DNA from: Dermatophilaceae bacterium
GTDB taxonomy: Bacteria > Actinomycetota > Actinomycetes > Actinomycetales > Dermatophilaceae
Assembly: GCA_013361975.1 (NCBI GenBank)
Contig: JABFXB010000534.1
Coordinates: forward strand, 1 to 19,046
Direction: 5' to 3'
DNA length: 19,046 nucleotides
Below are positions 6,506 through 14,335 of the stretch, piece after piece (positions within the stretch are counted from its first letter, which is position 1; every line of letters begins with the position of its first letter). A model generated the notes under the pieces. It saw only the letters and a program-made list of their open reading frames with translations. It made no database searches and was not told the DNA's origin. The position numbers and the translations under genes are program-made.

Positions 6506-9500
6506 CGCGTCCGCCGGAGGCGGAGCGTCGCGAGCTGGAACGGGCGGAGCGAGAGCCGACCGTCGGCGTCGAGCAGCACCGAGCCGTGCTCCAGCGGTCG
6601 CTCGAGCAGGTCGGTCTCGACGATCTCGGCGACGTCGAAGCCCGGCACGAGACGAGCTTGGGCTCGACCGCCGTGCGCCTCGTAGAGGCGCACGACCACG
6701 TCACCGCTCCGGTCCTCGGCGAGCTTGACCGCCTCGACGACGACCGCCTCCGACCCCTCCACCCGGACCACGGGATCGGGCACGGACGCGCCCATCACCC
6801 GCCGCAGGGGGAGGTTGATGCGGTAGCCCTCACGCACGGCCTCGGGGATGCCGGCACCGACGACGAGTCCGACACGCAGCCGGTGGCGGCCCTGGTCGGC
6901 CTCCGGGTCCGGATAGACCGGCGCCCGCAGGAGGGAGAGGCGCACTGTCGTCGTCGTCCCGCCGGAGTCCCGCGTCGCGCGGCCGATGTCGTGGCCGTAG
7001 GTCGAGTCGTTGACCACGGCTACGCCCCAGCCGTTCTCGCCCACGTGCACCCAGCGGTGTGCACAGGTCTCGAAGCGCGCCACGTCCCACGAGGTGTTGC
7101 TGTGCGTCGATCGGTGGACGTGTCCGAACTGAATCTCGGAGGCAGCCCGTTCGGCGTGCACGTCGACCGGGAAGGCGAGCTTGAGCATCTTCTGGCGCTC
7201 GTGCCAGTCGATGTCGAGGTCGAAACCGATCACGCTGCTGCCGGCCTCGAGGGTGATGAGCTGCTCGACCCGGGAGGAGCCGAAGGAGCGCACGACCAGG
7301 ACCGTGGCGCGTGAGTCCTCACACGCGTCCACCTTGACGACGTCCGCGGACACGAGGTCGGTGGTGTGCCGCCGGTAGTGCTCGTCGATGTCCCACGCAT
7401 CCCACTGCGTCGGGGTGTCCCGGTGCAGCTGGAGCAGGCCGCCTCGCGTGCCCGGCGCGAGGGTCTCCCGTTCGCCGGCGCGCAGGTCCAGTACCGACGC
7501 GAGCAGGCCGTCGGCGTCGACGACGGCTCGGACGATCCCGTTGTCGAGGACGATGCCGCCCGCGTCATCGTGCTCGACCGTGACGGGCTGCCTTGTCGCG
7601 TAGGCGTTTTCGGGCTCTTGACGGCCCCCGCGGTCGTCTCCCGCCTCAGTCCCGGCCCCGAGCGCGGCCGCACCCTCGACGGCATACGGCGCCGCGTTGA
7701 AGACGAGGGTCTGGTCGCCCTCTCCGGCGATCTCGGCGAGCGAGGTCGCGATGAGCGCCTCGAGCCGCTCCGCCACCTCGGCGTAGCGCTCCTCCGCCTC
7801 GCGGTGCACCCACGCGATGGACGTGCCGGGGAGGATGTCGTGGAACTGCTGGAGCAGGACCGTATGCCAGGCCTGCTCGAGCGCGTCGTAGGGGTAGGCC
7901 GTGCCGCCCCGTACCGCGGCCGTCGTAGCCCAGAGCTCCGCCTCGCGCAGCAGGTGCTCGCTGCGGCGGTTGCCGCGCTTGGTGCGCGCCTGGGACGTGT
8001 AGGTGCCACGGTGGAACTCCAGGTACATCTCGCCGCTCCACACGGGCGGGTCGGGGTACTCGGCCTGTGCGTCCCGGAAGAAGTCGTGGGGGCCGCCCAG
8101 CTCGACCCGGGGCGAGCCCTCGAGGTCGCGGGTGCGGGCGGCGGCAGCGAGCATCTCGCGGGTGGGACCCCCGCCGCCGTCGCCGTAGCCGAAGGGCAGC
8201 AGCGAGGTGTTGGCCCGGCCCTTCTCGGCGAACTGGCCCTCGGCCCGCGCGAGGTCCTCGGCCGACACGAGGGAGTTGTAGGTGTCAGCGGGCGGGAAGT
8301 GCGTGTAGATCCGGCTGCCGTCGATGCCCTCCCACCAGAAGGTGTGGTGCGGCATCCGGTTGGTCTCGTTCCACGACGGCTTCTGCGTGAGGAACCAGCG
8401 GGCCCCGGCAGCGGTCGCGATCTGGGGAAGGGCAGCGGTGTAGCCGAAGGAGTCCGGGAGCCACACGTCGAGCGGCTCGACCCCGAACTCCTCGGCGAAG
8501 AAGCGCTTCCCGGCGACGAACTGTCGGGCCAGCGCCTCCCCCCCGGGCATGTTGGTGTCGGACTCGACCCACATGCCGCCCACCGGCACGAAGCGGCCCT
8601 CACGCACGCGGGCTCGGATGCGCTCGAAGAGCTCGGGCTGCGTGTCCTTGATCCAGGCGTACTGCTGCGCGGACGAGCAGGCGAAGACGAGGTCGGGGTT
8701 CTCGTCCATGAGCGCCAGGACGTTGGAGAAGGTCCGGGCGCACTTGCGGGCCGTCTCGCGCGTCGGCCACAGCCAGGCGGAGTCGATGTGTGCGTGCCCG
8801 ACGGCCACGACCCGGTGGGCCGTCGCGTCCGCGCGAGCGCCCAGGACTGCACGCAGCGCGTCGCGGCCGGCGGTGGCGGTGCCTGCGACGTCCTCGGGGT
8901 CGACGGCGTCGACCATGTCCTCGAGCGCGCGGACCACGGTGGCCCGGCGGGAGGACGTCGGCGGCAGCTGCTGGATCAGGCCCGTGAGCGCGATCACGTC
9001 CTGGTGCAGCTCCCACACCGTGACGTCCAGCTCAGCGAGGTCGGCGGCACGCCAACGGTAGAGGGGGACCTCACCGGCGGTGGCGAGGTCGCCGAGGCGG
9101 GTCGGCTCGAAGGTGAAGGCACCACCGCCGGCGACGTCAGGGTTGGCCGAGGCCTCGAGCAGCAGGTCGACCGAGCTGCCGGGGCCGGCGTCGGCAAGCC
9201 GGATGTAGCGGTTGCGCGGGTGCAGGCCCTTGATCACCGTGCCGTCCGGCCGGTAGGCGGTGGCCTCCGCCTGGAAGCCGGGATACGTGTCGGAGTAGCC
9301 CAGGTCGACGACGACCTCGACCCGGGTGCCCTCGGTGCCCCACCCCACCGGCACGTCTCCCGTGAGCCGGAACCACGTCGTGCCCCAGGGGCGACCCCAC
9401 GGGGCGCCGGGCTCGATGGGCTCGAAGTTCGAGCCGACGGCCTCGGCGAAGGGGACCGGCTCGCCGGGCACCACCCAGTGCCGGGTCGACAGTGGCTCAC

Positions 9501-9582
9501 GGCGGCGGTAGAGCGAAGGGATGACGCGCTCACGGACGAAGCGGTCGATCCGCATCTCGACGAGCTTGGTGTTGTCGTGCAC
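6502..9582 (-). CDS. GH38 alpha-mannosidase
   Basis: 1026-aa glycoside hydrolase family 38 enzyme, full length for the class-II alpha-mannosidases of bacteria. The N-terminal ~250 residues form the beta-sandwich region (WGTTWFRLTGDVPVG). The catalytic barrel opens with VGHAHIDSAWLWP, where His265 and Asp267 are predicted zinc ligands. The nucleophile is Asp377 in VWLPDSFGYTAALPQI. A further zinc histidine is H581 in QQFHDILPGTSI. The C-terminal ~400 residues are the usual all-beta domains. No signal peptide, so it acts in the cytoplasm on imported mannosides. The GTG at 9582 follows GAGAGGA and lies 15 nt after the upstream permease gene; an ATG at 9555 would remove nine residues. Retaining cleavage of alpha-mannosidic bonds is established for the family; the linkage preference is unknown. 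Confidence 0.95.
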   Translation of the reverse strand: MHDNTKLVEMRIDRFVRERVIPSLYRRREPLSTRHWVVPGEPVPFAEAVGSNFEPIEPGAPWGRPWGTTWFRLTGDVPVGWGTEGTRVEVVVDLGYSDTYPGFQAEATAYRPDGTVIKGLHPRNRYIRLADAGPGSSVDLLLEASANPDVAGGGAFTFEPTRLGDLATAGEVPLYRWRAADLAELDVTVWELHQDVIALTGLIQQLPPTSSRRATVVRALEDMVDAVDPEDVAGTATAGRDALRAVLGARADATAHRVVAVGHAHIDSAWLWPTRETARKCARTFSNVLALMDENPDLVFACSSAQQYAWIKDTQPELFERIRARVREGRFVPVGGMWVESDTNMPGGEALARQFVAGKRFFAEEFGVEPLDVWLPDSFGYTAALPQIATAAGARWFLTQKPSWNETNRMPHHTFWWEGIDGSRIYTHFPPADTYNSLVSAEDLARAEGQFAEKGRANTSLLPFGYGDGGGGPTREMLAAAARTRDLEGSPRVELGGPHDFFRDAQAEYPDPPVWSGEMYLEFHRGTYTSQARTKRGNRRSEHLLREAELWATTAAVRGGTAYPYDALEQAWHTVLLQQFHDILPGTSIAWVHREAEERYAEVAERLEALIATSLAEIAGEGDQTLVFNAAPYAVEGAAALGAGTEAGDDRGGRQEPENAYATRQPVTVEHDDAGGIVLDNGIVRAVVDADGLLASVLDLRAGERETLAPGTRGGLLQLHRDTPTQWDAWDIDEHYRRHTTDLVSADVVKVDACEDSRATVLVVRSFGSSRVEQLITLEAGSSVIGFDLDIDWHERQKMLKLAFPVDVHAERAASEIQFGHVHRSTHSNTSWDVARFETCAHRWVHVGENGWGVAVVNDSTYGHDIGRATRDSGGTTTTVRLSLLRAPVYPDPEADQGRHRLRVGLVVGAGIPEAVREGYRINLPLRRVMGASVPDPVVRVEGSEAVVVEAVKLAEDRSGDVVVRLYEAHGGRAQARLVPGFDVAEIVETDLLERPLEHGSVLLDADGRLSLRPFQLATLRLRRTR

Positions 9583-9597
9583 GACGGAGGATTCCTC

Positions 9598-10530
9598 TCA
9601 ACCTTTGACGGAGCCGGCGAGGGCGAAGGAGCCGCCCGCGAGGCGTTGGACGAGCAGGTACAGCACGAGCACCGGCACGGAGTAGAGCACCGAGAACGCG
9701 GCCAGCTGGCCGTACGCGATCGCGCCGTTGGTGCCGAAGAAGGTGTAGATCGACACGGCTGCAGGCTGTTTGGCCGGGTCGAGGAGCAGCACGAAGGGGA
9801 CGAAGAAGTTCCCCCAGGCTTGGGTGAACACGAAGATGAAGACGACGGCGAGGCCCGGTCGCATCAGCGGGACGACGACCCGGCGCAGCGCCTGCATCGA
9901 GCTGGCCCCGTCGACCCACGCGGCCTCCTCGAGCGAGATCGGCACGCTGTCCATGAAGTTCTTCATCATCCAGACCGCCATCGGCAGCGACGTCGCCGCG
10001 AGGAAGAGGATGGTGCCGGGCACCGAGTCGAGCAGGCCGAGGGTGACGAAGAGTGCGTAGACGGGCACCATGACTGCGGTGATCGGCAGGCAGCTGCCAA
10101 AGAGGATGGTGTAGAGGAAGCTCCGGTTGAACCGCATCTTGTACCGCGAGAGGGGGTATGCCGCCAAGACCGCCACCAGGACCGTGATCAGGGCCGTCGT
10201 GCCCGAGATGACGAGCGAGTTGAGCAGCGGTGTGAAGGTGAGCTCTGGTGTCAGCACGGTGCGGTAGTTCTGGAGCGTCGGTGACGTGGGGACCGTGACC
10301 GACACGGTGGCAGAGGGGTTGATCGACGCCAGCAGCAACCAGGCCAGCGGCACGACGAACGCGACGGCGACGATGACGAGAGCAGCACCGGCAGCGAGGG
10401 TGGTCCCCTTGCGCGTGGGTGACGAGAGCTGTGGTGGAGCCGGACTCGGCACCGGGGGAGCGACGGTGCCCGGCATGGCGGCCACGCCCGACGGTTCGCG
10501 CCGCGAGGCCTGGGTGGTGGACTCGGTCAT
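9598..10530 (-). CDS. sugar ABC transporter permease, MalG type
   Basis: 310-aa inner-membrane permease of the CUT1 carbohydrate ABC family. Six hydrophobic segments follow a ~35-residue Pro/Ser-rich N-terminus (for example LAAGAALVIVAVAFVVPLAW). The cytoplasmic EAA loop that contacts the ATPase is clear: LEEAAWVDGASSMQALRRVV followed by PLMRPGL. The terminus GGSFALAGSVKG is typical of MalG-like subunits. The ATG at 10530 overlaps the stop of the MalF-type gene (ATGA), so the two subunits should be made in coupled amounts. It would pair with the MalF-type permease and the lipoprotein encoded just upstream. Confidence 0.94.
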   Translation of the reverse strand: MTESTTQASRREPSGVAAMPGTVAPPVPSPAPPQLSSPTRKGTTLAAGAALVIVAVAFVVPLAWLLLASINPSATVSVTVPTSPTLQNYRTVLTPELTFTPLLNSLVISGTTALITVLVAVLAAYPLSRYKMRFNRSFLYTILFGSCLPITAVMVPVYALFVTLGLLDSVPGTILFLAATSLPMAVWMMKNFMDSVPISLEEAAWVDGASSMQALRRVVVPLMRPGLAVVFIFVFTQAWGNFFVPFVLLLDPAKQPAAVSIYTFFGTNGAIAYGQLAAFSVLYSVPVLVLYLLVQRLAGGSFALAGSVKG

Positions 10531-11486
10531 CAGTCGACCTCCGGCTTGAGGACGCGGACGTAGACGAGGGCGAAGGCCGCGCCGATGACCAGCGTCACGG
10601 TGGCGATGGCCGTGCCGTAGCCGACCTGGGCGAACTTGAAGGCCTGCTGGAAGGCGAGGACCGGCAACGTCGAGCTCTTCGTGCCGGGCCCTCCTCCCGT
10701 CATGACCCAGATCAGCGTGAAGACGCCGAGCGTCTGCAACGTGGTCAGCATCATGTTCGTGGCGATCGCCCGCCGGATCATGGGCAGCGTGATGCGGCTG
10801 AAGCGCTGCAGGGCGCTAGCGCCGTCGATCTGCGCCGACTCCGTGATCTCCGGAGGAACCTCGGCCAGGGCGGCGTTGTAGACCATCATCGAGAAGGCCG
10901 TGCCGCGCCACACGTTGGCGAGGATGACCGAGAGCATCGGGAAGAGGATCAACCACGACGGGCCGTCGAGACCCAGCCAGCCAAGGGCGGTGTTGAGCGT
11001 GCCCTCCGACGAGAAGAACGCATACAAGGTGAAGGCGGCGACGATCTCGGGGAGCACCCAGGCCATGACGACGAGGGCGCTCACGACGGAGCCGAGCCGC
11101 TTGGGACCGGAGCGCAGCAGCAGCGCCAGCGCCATCCCAAGGACGTTCTGGCCGATCACCGCGGAGGCCACGACGAAGAGCAGCGTCAGCCAGGCCGACT
11201 CCCAGAACTGGCCGCTCGAGAGCAGTCGCGTGTAGTTGTCGAGGCCGACGAAGTCCGGGTTGGCGGCGCGGTAGCCCGACAGGGCTGCGTTGGTGAGCGA
11301 GCCGTAGAGCGCGTAGCCGATGGGTCCCGCGAGGAAGATCGCCATGAGGACGATCGCCGGGCTGAGGGGCAGCAGTCGCAGGGCCGTGCGGGCCCGCCCC
11401 TTCACGGGTGCGCCGGGTCCGCCTGTGCGGGAGCCGGCCGGAGCCGGCTCCCGCCGCGTCGGGCCCTGAGTGTCCAGGGCGGTCAC
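10530..11486 (-). CDS. sugar ABC transporter permease, MalF type
   Basis: 318-aa CUT1 permease. After a basic, Pro-rich N-terminus the first membrane span is LSPAIVLMAIFLAGPIGYAL, followed by the periplasmic segment FVGLDNYTRLL, five more spans and the EAA loop PPEITESAQIDGASALQRFS ending in ITLPMIR. The MTGGGPGTKSSTLPV segment is characteristic of the MalF/UgpA subunit. I chose GTG at 11486, which overlaps the region right after the binding-protein stop (11488-11490), because this matches the operon packing; the frame stays open ~120 nt further upstream but that part reads as basic low-complexity sequence lying over the upstream gene. Downstream it overlaps the MalG-type gene by 3 nt. Confidence 0.92.
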   Translation of the reverse strand: MTALDTQGPTRREPAPAGSRTGGPGAPVKGRARTALRLLPLSPAIVLMAIFLAGPIGYALYGSLTNAALSGYRAANPDFVGLDNYTRLLSSGQFWESAWLTLLFVVASAVIGQNVLGMALALLLRSGPKRLGSVVSALVVMAWVLPEIVAAFTLYAFFSSEGTLNTALGWLGLDGPSWLILFPMLSVILANVWRGTAFSMMVYNAALAEVPPEITESAQIDGASALQRFSRITLPMIRRAIATNMMLTTLQTLGVFTLIWVMTGGGPGTKSSTLPVLAFQQAFKFAQVGYGTAIATVTLVIGAAFALVYVRVLKPEVD

Positions 11487-11487
11487 C

Positions 11488-12861
11488 TCAGCCCGCCTGC
11501 GTCTTGTCCTGGCCGACGATGCCGAGCACGCTCTGGTCGTACGTCTTCGCGGCAGCGTCGGGAGTGGCCGCTCCCGTCGCCACCGACTCGACGGCGACCT
11601 GGATCGCACCGGAGATCTGGCTGTAGTCCGGCGTCGCGGGGCGGAAGTGCGTCACCGGGACGAGCGAGGAGAAGAACTTGAAGGACGGGTTGTAGGAGAG
11701 GTACTTGGGGTCGCTCGCGACATCCTTGCGGACCGCGATCTGGCTGTTCTCGGTGTCGTACTTCAGCGCGTTCTCGCGGTTGAGCGCCACACCGATGAAG
11801 TCGACGGCGGCCTGCTTGTCGGGCGCGTGGGCGCCGACCGACAGCAGCCAGCCTCCGGACATGGAGGTCGAGCCCGGCTGCTGGCCGTTCTGCGTCGGCA
11901 TGGGTGCGTAGCCGATGGACTGCTCCCACTCGGGCCAGGCGTTGTCACCCTTGATCCACTGCCCGGGCAGCCACGACCCGTCGAGCGCGATCGCGAGCTT
12001 CCCCTTCGGCAGCAGCTCGGTGGAGACCCGGCTGCCGACGGTGGCATCGAGGGCGAGGTCGAGGTTCGGCCCGAGCTTCTCGCCGTACACGGTCTTGTAG
12101 AAGCCGAGGGAGTCCTTGAAGCCCTTGGATCCCGTGACCCACTTCTTCGAGCTCGTGTCGAAGAGGGTGCTGTCGGTGCCGTAGAGCAGCATCTCGAAGC
12201 CCTGCATCGAGGTGCCCTCGCCGTTGGCCTTGCCGGCGTAGACGTTGAGCGGGGTGACGTCGGGCAGTTTCGTCTTGATGGTGCGAGCTGCGGTGAGCAC
12301 GTCCTCCCACGTCTTCGGCTGCCACTGCGTCGGGAGGCCGGCCTGGGCGAAGAGCTTCTTGTTGTAGTAGAGGGCACGCGTGTCGGTGCCCATCGAGACG
12401 CCGTACGTCTTGCCGTCGTCCCCGAGTCCGGCCTGCTTCGCGGTGTCGTCGAACTGCGACCAGTCGGCCCACTTGGCCAGCTGCTCGTCGATGGGGGAGA
12501 GGTATCCTGCGGCGGCGTCGGAGCGCACCTGGAAGCTGTCCTCGTAGATGACGTCGGGAGCGGTGGACGCCGAGCGGTTCATCAGCGCGAGCTTGGTGAA
12601 GTACTGGTCCTGCTCGGCCTCGATCGGCACGAGGTTGACCTTCTTGCCCTGGTGGGCGGCCTCGTACTCCGTCTTGGCCTTCTTGAGCACGGCATCCAGC
12701 TGGGTGAACTGTGACGTGCGCTGGTAGGCGACGGTGAGGGTGTTCGCGTCGCCGCCACCCTGTCCGGGTGCGCCTGAGCTGGAGGATCCGCAGCCCGCGA
12801 GGGCGACGGAGATGCTGAGGGCGGCGGCGCTCAGCGCGACGGCACCGTGTCTGCGGTTCAT
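11488..12861 (-). CDS. extracellular sugar-binding lipoprotein of ABC transporter
   Basis: 457-aa solute-binding protein of the CUT1 family, first gene of the operon. It starts with a lipoprotein signal peptide ending in the lipobox LAGC (Cys24), followed by a Gly/Ser linker, so it should be anchored to the outer face of the membrane. The mature part shows typical SBP_bac_1 features: TAPDVIYEDSFQVRSDAAAG, the ALYYNKKLFAQAGLP hinge strand, TWEDVLTAARTIK, and LPKGKLAIALDGSW. The ATG at 12861 is preceded by AAAGGGG about 10 nt upstream. Ligand specificity cannot be read directly; with a GH38 mannosidase in the operon, an alpha-mannoside is the best guess. Confidence 0.94.
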   Translation of the reverse strand: MNRRHGAVALSAAALSISVALAGCGSSSSGAPGQGGGDANTLTVAYQRTSQFTQLDAVLKKAKTEYEAAHQGKKVNLVPIEAEQDQYFTKLALMNRSASTAPDVIYEDSFQVRSDAAAGYLSPIDEQLAKWADWSQFDDTAKQAGLGDDGKTYGVSMGTDTRALYYNKKLFAQAGLPTQWQPKTWEDVLTAARTIKTKLPDVTPLNVYAGKANGEGTSMQGFEMLLYGTDSTLFDTSSKKWVTGSKGFKDSLGFYKTVYGEKLGPNLDLALDATVGSRVSTELLPKGKLAIALDGSWLPGQWIKGDNAWPEWEQSIGYAPMPTQNGQQPGSTSMSGGWLLSVGAHAPDKQAAVDFIGVALNRENALKYDTENSQIAVRKDVASDPKYLSYNPSFKFFSSLVPVTHFRPATPDYSQISGAIQVAVESVATGAATPDAAAKTYDQSVLGIVGQDKTQAG

Positions 12862-12914
12862 GAGTGATGACCCCTTTGCTCCGGTCGAGTCGTCTTTGAC
12901 TCGCGCTGGCGCCT

Positions 12915-12945
12915 TTTATACATCAAATGGAGTTATTGATGTCAA
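12915..12945 (-). promoter_or_regulatory. promoter of the sugar operon with embedded operator
   Basis: On the minus strand, TTGACA (plus 12940-12945) is followed after 17 nt by TGTATA (12917-12922), or after 19 nt by TATAAA (12915-12920): a near-consensus promoter, AT-rich in otherwise GC-rich DNA. A perfect 7-9-7 inverted repeat, ACATCAA (12920-12926) and TTGATGT (12936-12942), sits between and overlaps both boxes, so a dimeric repressor bound there would block RNA polymerase. The promoter is ~55-80 nt upstream of the binding-protein start. The adjacent ROK regulator is the obvious candidate ligand-responsive repressor (inference). Confidence 0.78.
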
Positions 12946-13013
12946 GAGTCAGATCGCCCTTCGGGAGGGCTGGCGCCGACGGCCCACGTGCGAAGGGCCT
13001 GGCGGATCGCGAG

Positions 13014-13032
13014 CCCGCCTAGCGCTAGCGGG
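13014..13032 (-). terminator. weak hairpin at the end of the ROK gene
   Basis: CCCGC (13014-13018) pairs with GCGGG (13028-13032) around a 9-nt loop that includes the ROK stop codon. An overlapping alternative fold is possible in the adjacent bases. It might limit read-through into the sugar operon, but the stem is short. Confidence 0.3.
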
Positions 13033-14335
13033 TCACGAGCAGGGTCGTCGAGCGAGGGCTGAAGGCCTCGTCGAGCACGAGGCAGGCCGCGCCCACGGCG
13101 GCGACATCAGCGCCCACGCTCGTGCCCCGCACCGTGACAGAGTGAATCCTGGACGCCGCAGCCGACGGCCGGAGCAGGTCGGGCAGGACGCGGAGGAAGA
13201 CGGGCGCCAATCCGTCCCAGAGCGGGCCCCCGAACACGACCTCGTCCAGATCCAGCAGGTCGACCACGTCGGCGGCCGCCTTTGCGAACCGCTCGGCCAT
13301 GGCCTCGAGCAGCTGGACGGCCTCCGTGTGCCCGTCCATCGCCAGCTGACAGAGCCTGCCGAAGGCGTCGCCGACGACGTCCCGGTGGTCGACGTCCACA
13401 GCCCTGCCCTCGTCCTCGGTATCCCAATGCGGTGGGTCGAGTGGGCCGATGCCGCGACGGCGTGCCGTCTCGACGAGGACGCGTGGAGAACACACCTCAC
13501 CGATGCAACCTCGTTGACCGCACGCGCAGAGCGGGCCGTCGGGACCGGTGAGGAGGTGGCCCATCTCTCCGGCGTTGCCGGACGGGCCGCGGTAGACCTC
13601 GCCGCGCAGGACGAGACCAGCGCCCACTCCGGTCCCGATGTAGAAGAAGACGGCACTGCCCCGTTCTCCGATCGCGCCGGTCCAGAGCTCGGCGACCGCT
13701 GCGGCCACCACGTCCTTGTCGAGGAGGACGCACAGGTTCGTCGCTGCGCTCAGGGTGTCGCGGATGGCGACGCGGTCCCAGCCCGGCAGGTTGGGGGGAC
13801 GGACCAGGGTGCCGGTCGAGGTGTCCACCGGTCCCGGTGCGGCCACCCCGAGGCCCACGACTCGATCGGGTTCGACTCCGGAAGCCGAGATGAGGGCGGA
13901 CACCTCCTGGGCGACCTCGGTCAGCACCTGGTCGGGGCCCAGGCCCGGACGCAGTGGACGTACCGAGCGGGCCACGGGACGACCGACGAGGTCGAGGACG
14001 ACGAAGGTCATCAAGGCCGGGTCCAGGTGCACGCCGACGGCGAACCGACTGGTGGGCGCGAGGCGAAGCAGCGTGCGGGGCTTACCGGGGCCAGCGACGC
14101 GTTTTCCCGCCTCCACGACGAGCCCGGTCGAGAGCAGACGGCGGCAGATGTTGGAGACCGCCTGCGGCGACAGGCCCGTCAAGGTCGCGATCTCCACCCG
14201 GCTCAGCCCTTCGACGCGGTACCGGATGGCCTCCAGGACGACCACCTGGTTGTAGTCGCCGACGCGTGGCAGGTTGGAACCGCGCCGGGCAGTCGCCGTC
14301 TGCGATGCGGGCGTCGCGGTCCCGGGAAGCTTCAC
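13025..14335 (-). CDS. ROK-family transcriptional regulator
   Basis: 436-aa regulator. An N-terminal winged helix-turn-helix (residues ~22-80: LPRVGDYNQVVVLEAI, LSRVEIATLTGLSPQAVSNI) is fused to a ROK sugar-kinase-like domain. The latter has GLGVAAPGPVD, FFYIGTGVGAGLVLRGEVY, GEMGHL and the ROK zinc motif CACGQRGCIGE. The usual NDxNAA active-site stretch reads LDKDVVAAAVAE here, so kinase activity is doubtful, as in other ROK repressors. It lies upstream of, and on the same strand as, the ABC-mannosidase operon, and probably binds the inverted repeat at 12920-12942, released by a sugar ligand. The GTG at 14335 gives a normal family N-terminus but has no good RBS, and the frame continues open upstream to 14962; the true start is uncertain. 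Confidence 0.88.
   Translation of the reverse strand: MKLPGTATPASQTATARRGSNLPRVGDYNQVVVLEAIRYRVEGLSRVEIATLTGLSPQAVSNICRRLLSTGLVVEAGKRVAGPGKPRTLLRLAPTSRFAVGVHLDPALMTFVVLDLVGRPVARSVRPLRPGLGPDQVLTEVAQEVSALISASGVEPDRVVGLGVAAPGPVDTSTGTLVRPPNLPGWDRVAIRDTLSAATNLCVLLDKDVVAAAVAELWTGAIGERGSAVFFYIGTGVGAGLVLRGEVYRGPSGNAGEMGHLLTGPDGPLCACGQRGCIGEVCSPRVLVETARRRGIGPLDPPHWDTEDEGRAVDVDHRDVVGDAFGRLCQLAMDGHTEAVQLLEAMAERFAKAAADVVDLLDLDEVVFGGPLWDGLAPVFLRVLPDLLRPSAAASRIHSVTVRGTSVGADVAAVGAACLVLDEAFSPRSTTLLVTR

Noticed and set aside
4135..9582. Sulfoquinovose catabolism as the meaning of the AGE-family enzyme plus reductase
   Set aside because: The glycosidase here is GH38 with mannosidase motifs, not a GH31 sulfoquinovosidase, and no sulfosugar kinase or aldolase genes are present.
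7366..10284. Plus-strand open frame of 972 codons opposite the mannosidase and permease genes
   Set aside because: It is the antisense shadow of three well-identified genes, rich in Arg/Gly/Val/Asp, with no motifs and no RBS-supported start.
10419..11681. Plus-strand open frame of 420 codons opposite the permease genes
   Set aside because: Composition (Glu/Asp/Arg/His-rich) is typical of antisense frames of membrane proteins in GC-rich DNA; no family recognised.
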